DNA of 31,887 nucleotides from UBA1205 sp045534635 (GTDB lineage Bacteria > Bacteroidota > Bacteroidia > Bacteroidales > WCHB1-69): positions 1 to 31,887 of the forward strand of contig JAZSKB010000053.1 of the NCBI GenBank assembly GCA_045534635.1, in the 5' to 3' direction. Positions 16,500 through 23,594 of the stretch are shown in pieces; position 1 is the stretch's first letter; each line of letters begins with the position of its first letter. Made by a program: the position numbers and the translations under genes. The notes beneath the pieces were generated by a model. It was given only the letters and a program-made list of their open reading frames with translations. It made no database searches and had not been told where the DNA came from.

Positions 16500-19310
16500 T
16501 TAACCGCATTTAGAATGCCCACAATTCATACAAGTAACGCAACCATCTTTGTACACTAATGCTTCTTGTTCACATTCTGGGCATGCTTGTTTAACTTTAG
16601 TACCATCTTTGATATAATTTTTCAAAGCACGACTAACGCCATTTTTCCAAGTCATGATATTATCATCATTGAAACGAAGTTTAGAAATCAAATTGACAAC
16701 ACTTGGTAAAGGCATACCATGTCTTAAAATACCTGAAATCAATTTAGCATAATTCCAATATTCTTCGTTGAACATACGTGACAAGCCACAAATAATACCA
16801 TCAAAACCTTGTTTATCTTTGAAAGTAAAATCATAACGAGCAGGTTCGTTACCATTTTTTACTCTTACTACCCAACCTTTTTTTATTGCAGGGTGTAAAT
16901 AAAATGCATCGGCTTTTCCTGTAAAAATTTCATAAGGTCTTCCTTCTACCAATCCGACAACAGCAATCCATTCTTCTTCTCTATTTCTAAAACGAATAAC
17001 ATCGGCTTCCAATTTTTCTGGACGTTTTGGAGCATTAGTTTCACCAAAACTTACACTTGTTTTCGACCTATTTTTTTCTTTTTCACTGAGAATAACACCA
17101 TCGCGAGAACCTTCTCTATAAATGGTCATTCCTTTACAACCACTTTCCCATGCGGTTTTATAAATTTCGCTAACTACCGCTTCGGAAGCATTTTCTGGAA
17201 TATTTACGGTAACACTAATAGAATGGTCAACCCATTTTTGTACAGCACCTTGCAATTTTACTTTCATTACCCAATCAATATCATGAGCTGAAGCCTTGTA
17301 ATAAGGAGATTGAGCAATGATTTCTTTCAATTCATTTGTTTTCATTGCTTTAAGTTTCTCTACATCATAACCTTTTGTTTTTGCCCATACAGCAAATTTT
17401 GGATGAAAAACTTGATATTCTTCAAAAGAATCTCCATTTTTGTCAACAAAATCCACTTTTACATTAGCATCGTTAGGATTTACTTTTCGTCTGCGAGTAT
17501 AAGCAATTTCAAATACAGGTTCTATTCCAGAAGTTGTTTGTGTACAAAGACTAACACTTCCTGTAGGAGCCACTGTCAACAAGGCTATATTTCTTCTACC
17601 ATAAGAACACATATCTTGGTACAAAGTAGGGTCTGCTTCTCTTATTCTTTTTATAAAAGGATTGTGAACTTCTTTGCTTGCGTTGAAAATAGCAAATTTT
17701 CCTCTTTCTTTTGCCATTTCTACAGAAGAACGATAAGCAGCCAATGCCAATTGTTTGTGTACTTCTGTTGAAAATGCAATTGCTTCTTCTGAGCCATAAC
17801 GTATATTGAGAGCTGCCAACATATCTCCTTCGGCTGTAATTCCCAAACCGGTACGTCTTCCTTTCAATGATTTATCTTTGATTTTTCTCCACAATTCTGA
17901 TTCTACCCTTTTGATACTATCACTTTCTGGGTCTCGACCAATTTTTTCTAAAATTTTATCTATTTTTTCAATTTCAAGGTCTATTAAATCGTCCATCAAT
18001 CTTTGAGCAATGCCAACATGTTTTTTGAATTTCTCGAAATTGAATTTTGCATTTTCTGTAAAAGGTTCATCTACATAACTATACAAATTAAGAGCTATCA
18101 ATCGGCAACTATCGTAAGGACACAATGGAATTTCTCCGCAAGGATTGGTTGATACTGTTTCAAAACCAAGGTCGGCATAACAATCTGGAATAGATTCATG
18201 TTGAATAGTATCCCAAAATAACACTCCCGGTTCTGCAGATTTCCAAGCATTGTGGATAATTTTATCCCACAATTTTTTAGCATTAATTTCTTTTCTTACA
18301 ATAGGATTTCGCGAATTGATAGGATATTGTTGAATATAAGGTGTTCCTGTTCGAACACAACGCATAAAATCATCGTCAATTTTTACAGATACATTTGCTC
18401 CGGTAATTTTTCCTTGTTCCATTTTAGCATCTATAAACTTCTCTGCATCAGGGTGTTTGATAGATATACTCAACATTAATGCTCCACGACGTCCTCCTTG
18501 TGCTACTTCTCGTGTAGAATTGGAATACCTTTCCATAAAAGGTACTATCCCTGTTGAAGTAAGAGCACTATTTTGAACAAGACTACCTTCTGGACGAATA
18601 TGAGACAAATCGTGTCCTACTCCTCCACGGCGTTTCATAAGTTGTACTTGTTCTTCGTCTATTTTCATTATAGCACCATAAGAATCTGAATTGCTACCAT
18701 TACCTATAACAAAACAATTTGATAATGAGGCTATTTGGTATTCATTGCCAATGCCAAACATTGGACTACCTTGAGGAACAATATATTGGAATTTTTTTAA
18801 CAATTGATTAATTTGTGCTTCGTCTAATGGGTTTGGATATTTTTGTTCTATACGTGCAAATTCTGCTGCTATACGTCTGTGCATATCATCGGGAGTAAGT
18901 TCACAAAGTTCTCCTTTGTCTGTTTTGAGAGCATATTTGTTCATCCAAACATTGGCAACCATTACATCTCCGTCAAAATATTTGGTGGCTTCTGCCAAAA
19001 CTTCTTCTGCCGAATATTTTTTCATTTCTGGGTGAATATTTCTATTGTAAAATACTTGAGTTTCTTCTTGTTCATTGGTTGTTTCTATTGTATGACCAAT
19101 ATTTTCTTCTTTTGCAATTGGTGTTACAATTGTTTCTGCCATTTGTGGTCGTGTTTTGACTCGAGCAGATACCAATTTTGAATCTTCTTGTTTTGTTGCT
19201 TGTTGCTGTTGCAATATAGAAGATACTTTGTCATATTTTTGCGTGTCCAAAGATTCTCCTTGTGTGTTAAATCCTGAAAAAAGTTCTTTAAAAAAATCCA
19301 TATTCCCCAT
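16500..19310 (-). CDS. nrdJ: Adenosylcobalamin-dependent (class II) ribonucleoside-diphosphate reductase
   Basis: 936 residues. Recognisable blocks of the NrdJ family: SLSNCFVIGNG (Cys199, one of the redox pair), RRGGVGHDLSHIRP, the radical site TNPCGEIPLC (Asn389, Cys391, Glu393), GRRTGLGITAEGDMLA, and the substrate-phosphate loop LTVAPTGSVSLCTQTTSGIEP. The C-terminal tail is a zinc-ribbon-like cysteine cluster (Cys910, 913, 924, 927, with extra Cys930 and Cys935) that shuttles electrons to the active site. The N-terminal 90 residues are a Gln/Thr-rich, poorly conserved extension. It makes deoxyribonucleotides using B12, working with or without oxygen. ATGs at 19310 and 19301 are both possible starts. 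Confidence 0.95.
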   Translation of the reverse strand: MGNMDFFKELFSGFNTQGESLDTQKYDKVSSILQQQQATKQEDSKLVSARVKTRPQMAETIVTPIAKEENIGHTIETTNEQEETQVFYNRNIHPEMKKYSAEEVLAEATKYFDGDVMVANVWMNKYALKTDKGELCELTPDDMHRRIAAEFARIEQKYPNPLDEAQINQLLKKFQYIVPQGSPMFGIGNEYQIASLSNCFVIGNGSNSDSYGAIMKIDEEQVQLMKRRGGVGHDLSHIRPEGSLVQNSALTSTGIVPFMERYSNSTREVAQGGRRGALMLSISIKHPDAEKFIDAKMEQGKITGANVSVKIDDDFMRCVRTGTPYIQQYPINSRNPIVRKEINAKKLWDKIIHNAWKSAEPGVLFWDTIQHESIPDCYADLGFETVSTNPCGEIPLCPYDSCRLIALNLYSYVDEPFTENAKFNFEKFKKHVGIAQRLMDDLIDLEIEKIDKILEKIGRDPESDSIKRVESELWRKIKDKSLKGRRTGLGITAEGDMLAALNIRYGSEEAIAFSTEVHKQLALAAYRSSVEMAKERGKFAIFNASKEVHNPFIKRIREADPTLYQDMCSYGRRNIALLTVAPTGSVSLCTQTTSGIEPVFEIAYTRRRKVNPNDANVKVDFVDKNGDSFEEYQVFHPKFAVWAKTKGYDVEKLKAMKTNELKEIIAQSPYYKASAHDIDWVMKVKLQGAVQKWVDHSISVTVNIPENASEAVVSEIYKTAWESGCKGMTIYREGSRDGVILSEKEKNRSKTSVSFGETNAPKRPEKLEADVIRFRNREEEWIAVVGLVEGRPYEIFTGKADAFYLHPAIKKGWVVRVKNGNEPARYDFTFKDKQGFDGIICGLSRMFNEEYWNYAKLISGILRHGMPLPSVVNLISKLRFNDDNIMTWKNGVSRALKNYIKDGTKVKQACPECEQEALVYKDGCVTCMNCGHSKCG

Positions 19311-19389
19311 TAATTATTTTATTTTAAATCACTTGTTTTTATTTAAAATAAATTTGTTTTTTAGTTAAATTTTTAGTATATTATCATTG

Positions 19390-19397
19390 CAAAGATA
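19390..19397 (-). promoter_or_regulatory. -7 promoter element of nrdJ (TATCTTTG)
   Basis: On the minus strand TATCTTTGC matches TAnnTTTG about 80 bases before the nrdJ start. No cobalamin riboswitch is evident in the short leader. Confidence 0.65.
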
Positions 19398-19566
19398 ATT
19401 CTCTTTTTCTTAATTTTTTTTCATTCTTGTAAGAAGTAATTAACAATTTATAGTTATTAACTTATTTTTTTATTAATGAATGTTTTACAAAAACAACAAA
19501 TTTTTTTTAGTTTTTAATTCAAAACAATTCTATTACAAAAGATAACACTTTTATTCGTGTAAAAAC

Positions 19567-19622
19567 TATCTAAACAATCTGTATTGATAATCAAATTGTT
19601 ATCTTTTTGAGTTGTTTAGATA
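19567..19622. repeat. Inverted repeat with 34-bp loop
   Basis: TATCTAAACAA (19567-19577) and TTGTTTAGATA (19612-19622) are perfect inverted copies; a shorter GATAA/TTATC pair lies between them, followed by T5. It may be a terminator-like hairpin or the edge of a former insertion. Confidence 0.6.
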
Positions 19623-19632
19623 CATTTTGGTA

Positions 19633-19694
19633 ACACACGCAGTGTGTTCTTACAATTGAGACAAAAAAATATAAGAGCAACAGCGTTGCCAAAT
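19633..19694 (+). repeat. Island-flanking direct repeat, left copy
   Basis: ACACACGCAG, then TGTGTTCTTACAATTGAGAC, an A7 run, and TATAAGAGCAACAGCGTTGC down to CCAAAT. It matches 23380-23453 in the same orientation with three substitutions, one A-run length change and an 11-bp gap. Confidence 0.85.
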
Positions 19695-19740
19695 TTTCTG
19701 AACAAATTGTTTTTTGGAACGCTTTATTTGTTATTACTGA

Positions 19741-20823
19741 CTATTTTCCGCTTTTGCGACGGTTGCAGGTGCGGCAGAGCATCTGGCAGTTTTCGGCCAC
19801 AGTGCGACCACCTGTGCACCACGGGGTTATGTGGTCGGCTTCCATTTCTTCGATTTTAAAATGTTTACCGCAAACCTTACAAATGCCGTTTTGCTTTTCG
19901 TAAACCTCACGTTTCGTGTTATCGTCGAAGGCACGTATGCCCAAATTGTGCTCATCGCCATCGAAAATGTATGCATAAATGCCTGATTTCTTTTGAATAT
20001 CACTATCAGCCATCAAACGCTTGACTTCGGTTTCCAACTTATTCGCATCCCAATTCTGATTGTGATATTTTTCGAAAAGCGGACCCCAATCTACGTTTTT
20101 CATCTCTTTTCGATACTTCGGGAAAACTGCTTTAACCCAATTAATTACGCTGCTGAAATGATTCCAAAGTTCAACGGCATTGGGGTCGTGCTGGTGTTTG
20201 GCCATATAAATGTCAATGTTGCCGTGCGATATCCAATCAATGGCTGTTTCAAGGTAATCCTGACGGATTGCCGAACCGCTTAAATAATCGCTGCCAGTTT
20301 TTGAAGCGGGGCAACCGTTTTTGCTGAAATAGCGCTTGGCATCGCTTACCCACGAACCCGAATAAACGGCGTTGCGCAACTCCTGCTCAGTAAGTTTCTC
20401 GCCTGCAATATTAATGGTGCGGAACCAGCGCAGTTTCTCACTATCGGTGCCACTGCAAATGTAAACCTGCAACTCGTAGTTCAGAATCTGCTCTTTTTCA
20501 TCGTCTTGCAAGTTATGGAAATAGCGCATCATATAAGCAAAATCGCCATTTATGAACTGGCAAATGCTGATTGTACGTTGCTGACCATCAATAATTTCGA
20601 ATGTTCCGTCCTCGCGGGTGGCCCAATACATAACATTCAATGGGAAGCCTTGCGTAAGCGTGTCAATTACCGCATCACGTTGCTTTTCTTTATAAACAAA
20701 TTCACGTTGATAAGGCGGACGTACATCAAGTTTTCCTCCAAATGCTGTTACTCCATTTTCGGCATTGTCAACATAGCCATTGGTCAATTCTCGAATCGTA
20801 ATTTTATGTAATTCTATATTCAT
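19741..20823 (-). CDS. DUF262 (GmrSD/ParB-like) protein with C-terminal HNH nuclease
   Basis: 360 residues. The N-terminal DUF262 domain (about 5-220) has PPYQREFVY and the family motif IDGQQRT (78-84), the nucleotide-binding/hydrolysis signature of GmrSD, SspE and BrxU proteins, followed by RTINIAGEKLTEQELRNAVY. The C-terminal HNH domain (about 305-360) has two zinc cysteine pairs (Cys315/Cys318 and Cys350/Cys353) around EADHITPW (Asp330, His331) and NCQMLCRTCNRRKSGK. Known relatives are NTP-dependent, often modification-dependent DNA endonucleases of phage defence. Here it sits 21 bases downstream of a Fic gene, itself downstream of an EcoRI-type methyltransferase gene, so it is the likely restriction partner. 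It is short for the GmrSD class, which often exceeds 600 residues. GC-richer than the chromosome backbone. Confidence 0.88.
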   Translation of the reverse strand: MNIELHKITIRELTNGYVDNAENGVTAFGGKLDVRPPYQREFVYKEKQRDAVIDTLTQGFPLNVMYWATREDGTFEIIDGQQRTISICQFINGDFAYMMRYFHNLQDDEKEQILNYELQVYICSGTDSEKLRWFRTINIAGEKLTEQELRNAVYSGSWVSDAKRYFSKNGCPASKTGSDYLSGSAIRQDYLETAIDWISHGNIDIYMAKHQHDPNAVELWNHFSSVINWVKAVFPKYRKEMKNVDWGPLFEKYHNQNWDANKLETEVKRLMADSDIQKKSGIYAYIFDGDEHNLGIRAFDDNTKREVYEKQNGICKVCGKHFKIEEMEADHITPWCTGGRTVAENCQMLCRTCNRRKSGK

Positions 20824-20844
20824 ATTTAAAATATTTAAAGATAA

Positions 20845-21783
20845 TTATTGATTAAATTCATTAGAAAGTATATGTACCATTTCCGCCATTCGTTCCACGA
20901 GATATTCGGCAATGAGCGTTGTCATAGATTCAGCGGATTTTGTACGTGCAAAATTGTCAAATGCTTCGTAGTAGCGACGACGGTCGGTGTATTTTACATT
21001 AATTGGTGGTAAACTGGCTCGTATCAATTGCAGATTCATAAGCAACCTTCCTGTTCGTCCGTTACCATCAATAAAGGGATGTATGCTTTCAAAACGAAGA
21101 TGAAATAATGAAACTTGCTCAACAATGTTCATTGAGGAGTATTGCTTTTGCATATCTTCAAGCAATTGATGTAACAATGGTTTTATAGTATACGGTTGCG
21201 GAGGTTCGTTTACCGCTCCTGCAATTTTTACAGGAACTCTGCGAAAACGACCTTTATCCTCTTGTCGATGTGCAAGTACCAAACTATGAATGTTACAAAT
21301 GTCGTTTTCTGTTAGCGGATTATCCTCTTTAGCTAACTGCTCAATATATTCAAATGCTTCTTTGTATCCGATTGCTTCAAGATGGTCTTTCAGTGGTTTC
21401 TGGTCAATTGTGATTCCTTGCAACACAAGCGATGTCTCCTGCAAAGTAAGTGTATTCCCCTCTATTGCATTGCTGTTGTATGTATGTTCAATCAAGAACA
21501 CCTCACGTAGGGCTTCGGTTTCGGCAGGTGTGAGCGGACGCAAGGAGGCAAGTCGCTGTCGCAACATATCTATTTCCGCAAGCAATGACGTGTACGGTTT
21601 TCTATCTTTCCATTTGCTATAACTGCGTGCATCGGCAGGTTGTGTGGCATTTGAAGGAATATAGTAGAGATTGCCTTGTCGTACAACGCCAGCAATTCGT
21701 CCTTGGGCACAAAGAATCCGCACCCTGCGAGGCGAAATTCCCCATCGTGCTGCTATTTCACTCACTTTAATGTATCCTTTCAT
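20845..21783 (-). CDS. Fic-domain protein with N-terminal helix-turn-helix and inhibitory motif
   Basis: 312 residues. Residues 1-50 form a small DNA-binding-like domain (KVSEIAARWGISPRRVRILC... a helix-turn-helix, then GNLYYIPS as a wing). Residues 101-110 carry the autoinhibitory motif S-N-A-I-E-G (Ser104, Glu108, Gly109), placing it with Fic proteins inhibited by their own N-terminal helix. The catalytic motif HPFIDGNGRTGR (235-246) is complete with His235, so AMP transfer (or another nucleotidyl transfer) to a protein hydroxyl is expected. It lies between a methyltransferase and a DUF262-HNH nuclease and has its own promoter with three repeated operator-like sites, which its own HTH may bind. 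It could be a regulator or a guard of the nuclease; neither is proven. Confidence 0.9.
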   Translation of the reverse strand: MKGYIKVSEIAARWGISPRRVRILCAQGRIAGVVRQGNLYYIPSNATQPADARSYSKWKDRKPYTSLLAEIDMLRQRLASLRPLTPAETEALREVFLIEHTYNSNAIEGNTLTLQETSLVLQGITIDQKPLKDHLEAIGYKEAFEYIEQLAKEDNPLTENDICNIHSLVLAHRQEDKGRFRRVPVKIAGAVNEPPQPYTIKPLLHQLLEDMQKQYSSMNIVEQVSLFHLRFESIHPFIDGNGRTGRLLMNLQLIRASLPPINVKYTDRRRYYEAFDNFARTKSAESMTTLIAEYLVERMAEMVHILSNEFNQ

Positions 21784-21786
21784 ATC

Positions 21787-21870
21787 ATTCCTATTTATGT
21801 TTTAATTAGACTGCAAAGATACCATTTTATTCCTATTTTTACCAAAATAAACACTATATTATTCCTATTT
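21787..21870 (-). promoter_or_regulatory. Three phased operator-like repeats at the fic promoter
   Basis: On the minus strand AAATAGGAAT occurs three times (21861-21870, 21829-21838, 21787-21796), each followed by a variant of AATAT, AAAAT or GATAT. The offsets of 32 and 42 bases are about three and four helical turns. The middle copy lies in the spacer between a -33 TTTG and the -7 element, and the last directly precedes the fic ATG, as expected for a repressor array. Confidence 0.7.
21814..21821 (-). promoter_or_regulatory. -7 promoter element of fic (TATCTTTG)
   Basis: TATCTTTGC on the minus strand, with TTTG about 21 bases upstream as the -33 element. Promoter strength and control probably depend on the flanking repeats. 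Confidence 0.75.
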
Positions 21871-21881
21871 TACTATTTTTA

Positions 21882-21897
21882 GGAATAATATTATTCC
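21882..21897. repeat. Perfect 16-bp palindrome at the methyltransferase stop
   Basis: GGAATAATATTATTCC is its own reverse complement and contains the TAA stop of the methyltransferase gene. Each half contains the GGAATAATAT of the fic operator repeats, so it may be a fourth, two-sided site. Confidence 0.65.
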
Positions 21898-22973
21898 GTT
21901 TGCCCTCCATATTCTGTTAAAGTTTCGTTTGCCTCAATTGACGATTTCGTTTCGGAAAATTCATATTCTTTATTTTTCTGACGACGGCGGATTAGAATGC
22001 GAGAATACACTCGCTTATTATTCAATACGGCACATCCGCCCCTATCTTCTTCGTGCGGTTTGTAGGGAACTATTCCATAAAATTTATTCAATCTGCTATT
22101 GCCTGCACATATTCCTATGATTTCAAATTGTTTTGGATTGTATTTATCCATAAATGTAATAGGTACCCCCATAAAACCGTCATAATCCATTGGAATATCT
22201 GACGTTTTATCAACATTTATGGCATCATAATTGTCGTACTTAGGATAATCTTGAGAATTATATGTTTTATATAAAATCAAGTTTTCATTACGCTTTTGAA
22301 TTTCAAGGTTGGTAAACCAATTCACCCCCGAAACCCGAATCATACCTTCTCTATGGTCGCTGGCGGTTGCAACATCTTCATAATTACTATAAAAATGTCC
22401 AGCACCTCCTTTAAAACCATAACCTAACCAAATTTTGTTATCTCGAATTAATGGGAAGAAATCTTTATTAGTAATGGCATTTTGATTGCCAATTATTACA
22501 AACTTTTTTTCATACTTCATCAGTTGTGCCACATATTCGCGGAACAAAGAAAAAGGAGGATTTGTTACCACTATATCTGCTTCTTTCAGTAGTTCAACAC
22601 ACTCCGCCGAGCGGAAATCACCGTCTCCGTTGAAATAATGAATTCCGATTTCTTCGGGGTCGGGCACACGATTGTCGTTTTTGTCGCCATAGTATTCAAG
22701 CCAGATGGCACGTTCGGAATTGTTTTGGCTGAACAAATCGCGTTCCTGGCTCTTGTAGCAGGTGGTAATCAATTTTTTAAGTCCCAACTGCTCGAAGTTG
22801 TAACTGAAATAGTGGAAGAAATTTGAGACGCGCGGGTCGTCGCAGTTGCAAAGCACCGTTTTCCCTTTGAAATGCACCTTATAATGCTTCAGTTCGTTCT
22901 CAATATCAACGAGTTGAGTGTAAAACTCGTCTTTCTTAGCGTTTTTCGCCTGCCCTAATTTTTTGTTTGCCAT
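21891..22973 (-). CDS. Adenine-specific DNA methyltransferase, EcoRI family
   Basis: 360 residues from ATG 22973 (MANKKLGQAKNAKKDEFYTQ...). The frame can be extended to a GTG at 23009, but those 12 codons lie in an inverted repeat and M.EcoRI itself starts with a similar AKNAKKDEFYTQ block, so 22973 is preferred. The SAM-binding region is GKTVLCNCDDPRVSNFF, and the catalytic tetrad is NPPF (138-141) within EADIVVTNPPFSLFREYV. IIGNQNAITNKDFFPLI and the GYGFKGGAGHF stretch are family blocks. It methylates N6 of adenine; M.EcoRI acts on GAATTC, but specificity here is unverified. No EcoRI endonuclease homologue is present; the nearby nuclease is of the DUF262-HNH type. Longer than M.EcoRI by about 35 residues. 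Confidence 0.9.
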   Translation of the reverse strand: MANKKLGQAKNAKKDEFYTQLVDIENELKHYKVHFKGKTVLCNCDDPRVSNFFHYFSYNFEQLGLKKLITTCYKSQERDLFSQNNSERAIWLEYYGDKNDNRVPDPEEIGIHYFNGDGDFRSAECVELLKEADIVVTNPPFSLFREYVAQLMKYEKKFVIIGNQNAITNKDFFPLIRDNKIWLGYGFKGGAGHFYSNYEDVATASDHREGMIRVSGVNWFTNLEIQKRNENLILYKTYNSQDYPKYDNYDAINVDKTSDIPMDYDGFMGVPITFMDKYNPKQFEIIGICAGNSRLNKFYGIVPYKPHEEDRGGCAVLNNKRVYSRILIRRRQKNKEYEFSETKSSIEANETLTEYGGQTE

Positions 22974-22974
22974 T

Positions 22975-23009
22975 GTGATTGATAGTTTTGTGCATTGACT
23001 ATCAATCAC
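22975..23009. promoter_or_regulatory. Perfect 12-bp inverted repeat at the methyltransferase start
   Basis: GTGATTGATAGT (22975-22986) and ACTATCAATCAC (22998-23009) are perfect inverted copies with an 11-bp spacer, ending one base before the ATG. As DNA it looks like a dimer operator; as RNA it would fold over the ribosome binding region. Confidence 0.75.
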
Positions 23010-23042
23010 TTATCGGAAAAAGAAAGGTGTGAACCTTCCTAT

Positions 23043-23214
23043 CGCATTCGCGAAGAGCGTCGGTGAACTCCGCTGCACCAAATAGTCTTGCTCACACCCT
23101 TTGGGTGTAAGCACCAACTACATTTTTGGTGCTGCGGAACGTGACAATCCCGCGAATACGCATTACCCGATTTCGTTCAAATCAAGAGTTTCCGACGCTT
23201 TTGTTTTGAATGCG
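23043..23214 (-). other. Nested inverted-repeat element, possible structured RNA or recombination site
   Basis: The outer arms are two-part: CGCATTC-N6-AGCGTCGG (23043-23063) and CCGACGCT-N8-GAATGCG (23192-23214) are exact inverted copies. Inside, CCGCTGCACCAAA (23070-23082) pairs with TTTGGTGCTGCGG (23125-23137) with one mismatch, and within that GCT-ACACCC (23090-23099) pairs with GGGTGT-AGC (23103-23112). The result is a 172-base branched rod. It is unusually GC-rich for this genome and lies upstream of the methyltransferase gene, so it may be a 5' leader RNA, a separate RNA or a folded-DNA site. Confidence 0.6.
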
Positions 23215-23238
23215 AAAAATAGCTAATGCCTTGTTAAT

Positions 23239-23279
23239 AAAAAAAACTTGTTTTTACACTTCATAAAGAAGTGAAAAAC
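23239..23279 (-). terminator. Terminator-like hairpin (possible attenuator)
   Basis: On the minus strand GTTTTTCACTTC pairs with GAAGTG-T-AAAAAC (one bulged base), then AAG and a T8 run. It lies just downstream of a minus-strand -7 motif and upstream of the methyltransferase leader. Confidence 0.65.
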
Positions 23280-23285
23280 ATAGTG

Positions 23286-23293
23286 CAAAAATA
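23286..23293 (-). promoter_or_regulatory. Candidate -7 element for the methyltransferase transcript (TATTTTTG)
   Basis: TATTTTTGC on the minus strand fits TAnnTTTG. I found no closer match upstream of the methyltransferase gene, which would give it a leader of about 300 bases. Confidence 0.5.
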
Positions 23294-23379
23294 CAATAAT
23301 TTTTTCATACAACAAGCACAATCACTTATTTTTTGTAATTTTTTTCATAAAAAAGCATTTTGTAGAATTTGCAATGCGG

Positions 23380-23453
23380 ACACACGCAGTGCACACATAG
23401 TGTGTTATTACAATTGGGACAAAAAAAATATAAGAGCAACAGCCTTGCCAAAT
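23380..23453 (+). repeat. Island-flanking direct repeat, right copy
   Basis: Same orientation as 19633-19694; differs by an 11-bp insertion TGCACACATAG, one extra A and three substitutions. Confidence 0.85.
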
Positions 23454-23526
23454 CCGCCTGAAAAAAAATTAGATGTTGCTAAACATTATTTTAAGTAGTT
23501 TTTACAAAAAGTAATAAAAAAAATTG

Positions 23527-23534
23527 TACCTTTG
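23527..23534 (+). promoter_or_regulatory. -7 promoter element of purA (TACCTTTG)
   Basis: TACCTTTG matches TAnnTTTG, 60 bases before the purA ATG. Confidence 0.65.
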
Positions 23535-23594
23535 TATGCCAATAAAATACAGAAATTGGCTATGTAGATTATTGTTTATAAAAAATGATACTTA

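Larger units (their letters stand above)
19398..19740. other. Gene-free region between nrdJ and the island
   Basis: Very AT-rich with long T runs. It holds an 11-bp inverted repeat pair (19567-19577 and 19612-19622), the palindrome AACACACGCAGTGTGTT (19632-19648), and the left copy of the direct repeat that bounds the island. I see no gene. Confidence 0.6.
19633..23453. mobile_element. Direct-repeat-bounded restriction-modification-like island
   Basis: The block between the direct repeats holds three minus-strand genes (EcoRI-family methyltransferase, HTH-Fic, DUF262-HNH). Its base and codon use is visibly richer in G and C (GGC, GCG, CTG and CGC codons are frequent, especially in the Fic and HNH genes) than that of nrdJ or purA on either side. 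No integrase or transposase is present, so gain by homologous recombination at dispersed repeats, or by an element since lost, is inferred. Confidence 0.65.
23010..23526. other. Gene-free leader and boundary region of the island
   Basis: Holds, from left to right, a nested inverted-repeat element (23043-23214), a hairpin with T8 on the minus strand (23239-23279), a minus-strand -7 motif (23286-23293) and the right copy of the direct repeat (23380-23453). No protein gene is convincing here. Confidence 0.65.

Noticed and set aside
17310..17771. 153-codon plus-strand frame rich in Phe, Cys and Ser
   Set aside because: It is antisense to nrdJ and has the composition of a shadow frame.
19311..19400. 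Cobalamin riboswitch for the B12-dependent reductase
   Set aside because: The leader is only about 75 bases, AT-rich, and lacks the B12-box and stems.
21787..21870. CRISPR array at the fic promoter
   Set aside because: Only three 10-bp repeats with unequal spacing, no cas genes and a clear promoter context.
22974..23009. GTG-initiated extension of the methyltransferase
   Set aside because: The 12 codons lie in a perfect inverted repeat, and the family's N-terminal block begins at the ATG at 22973.
23271..23498. 75-codon plus-strand frame at the right island edge
   Set aside because: Its shared peptide KKNIRATALPN with a frame at 19644 comes from the DNA repeat; neither has domain features.
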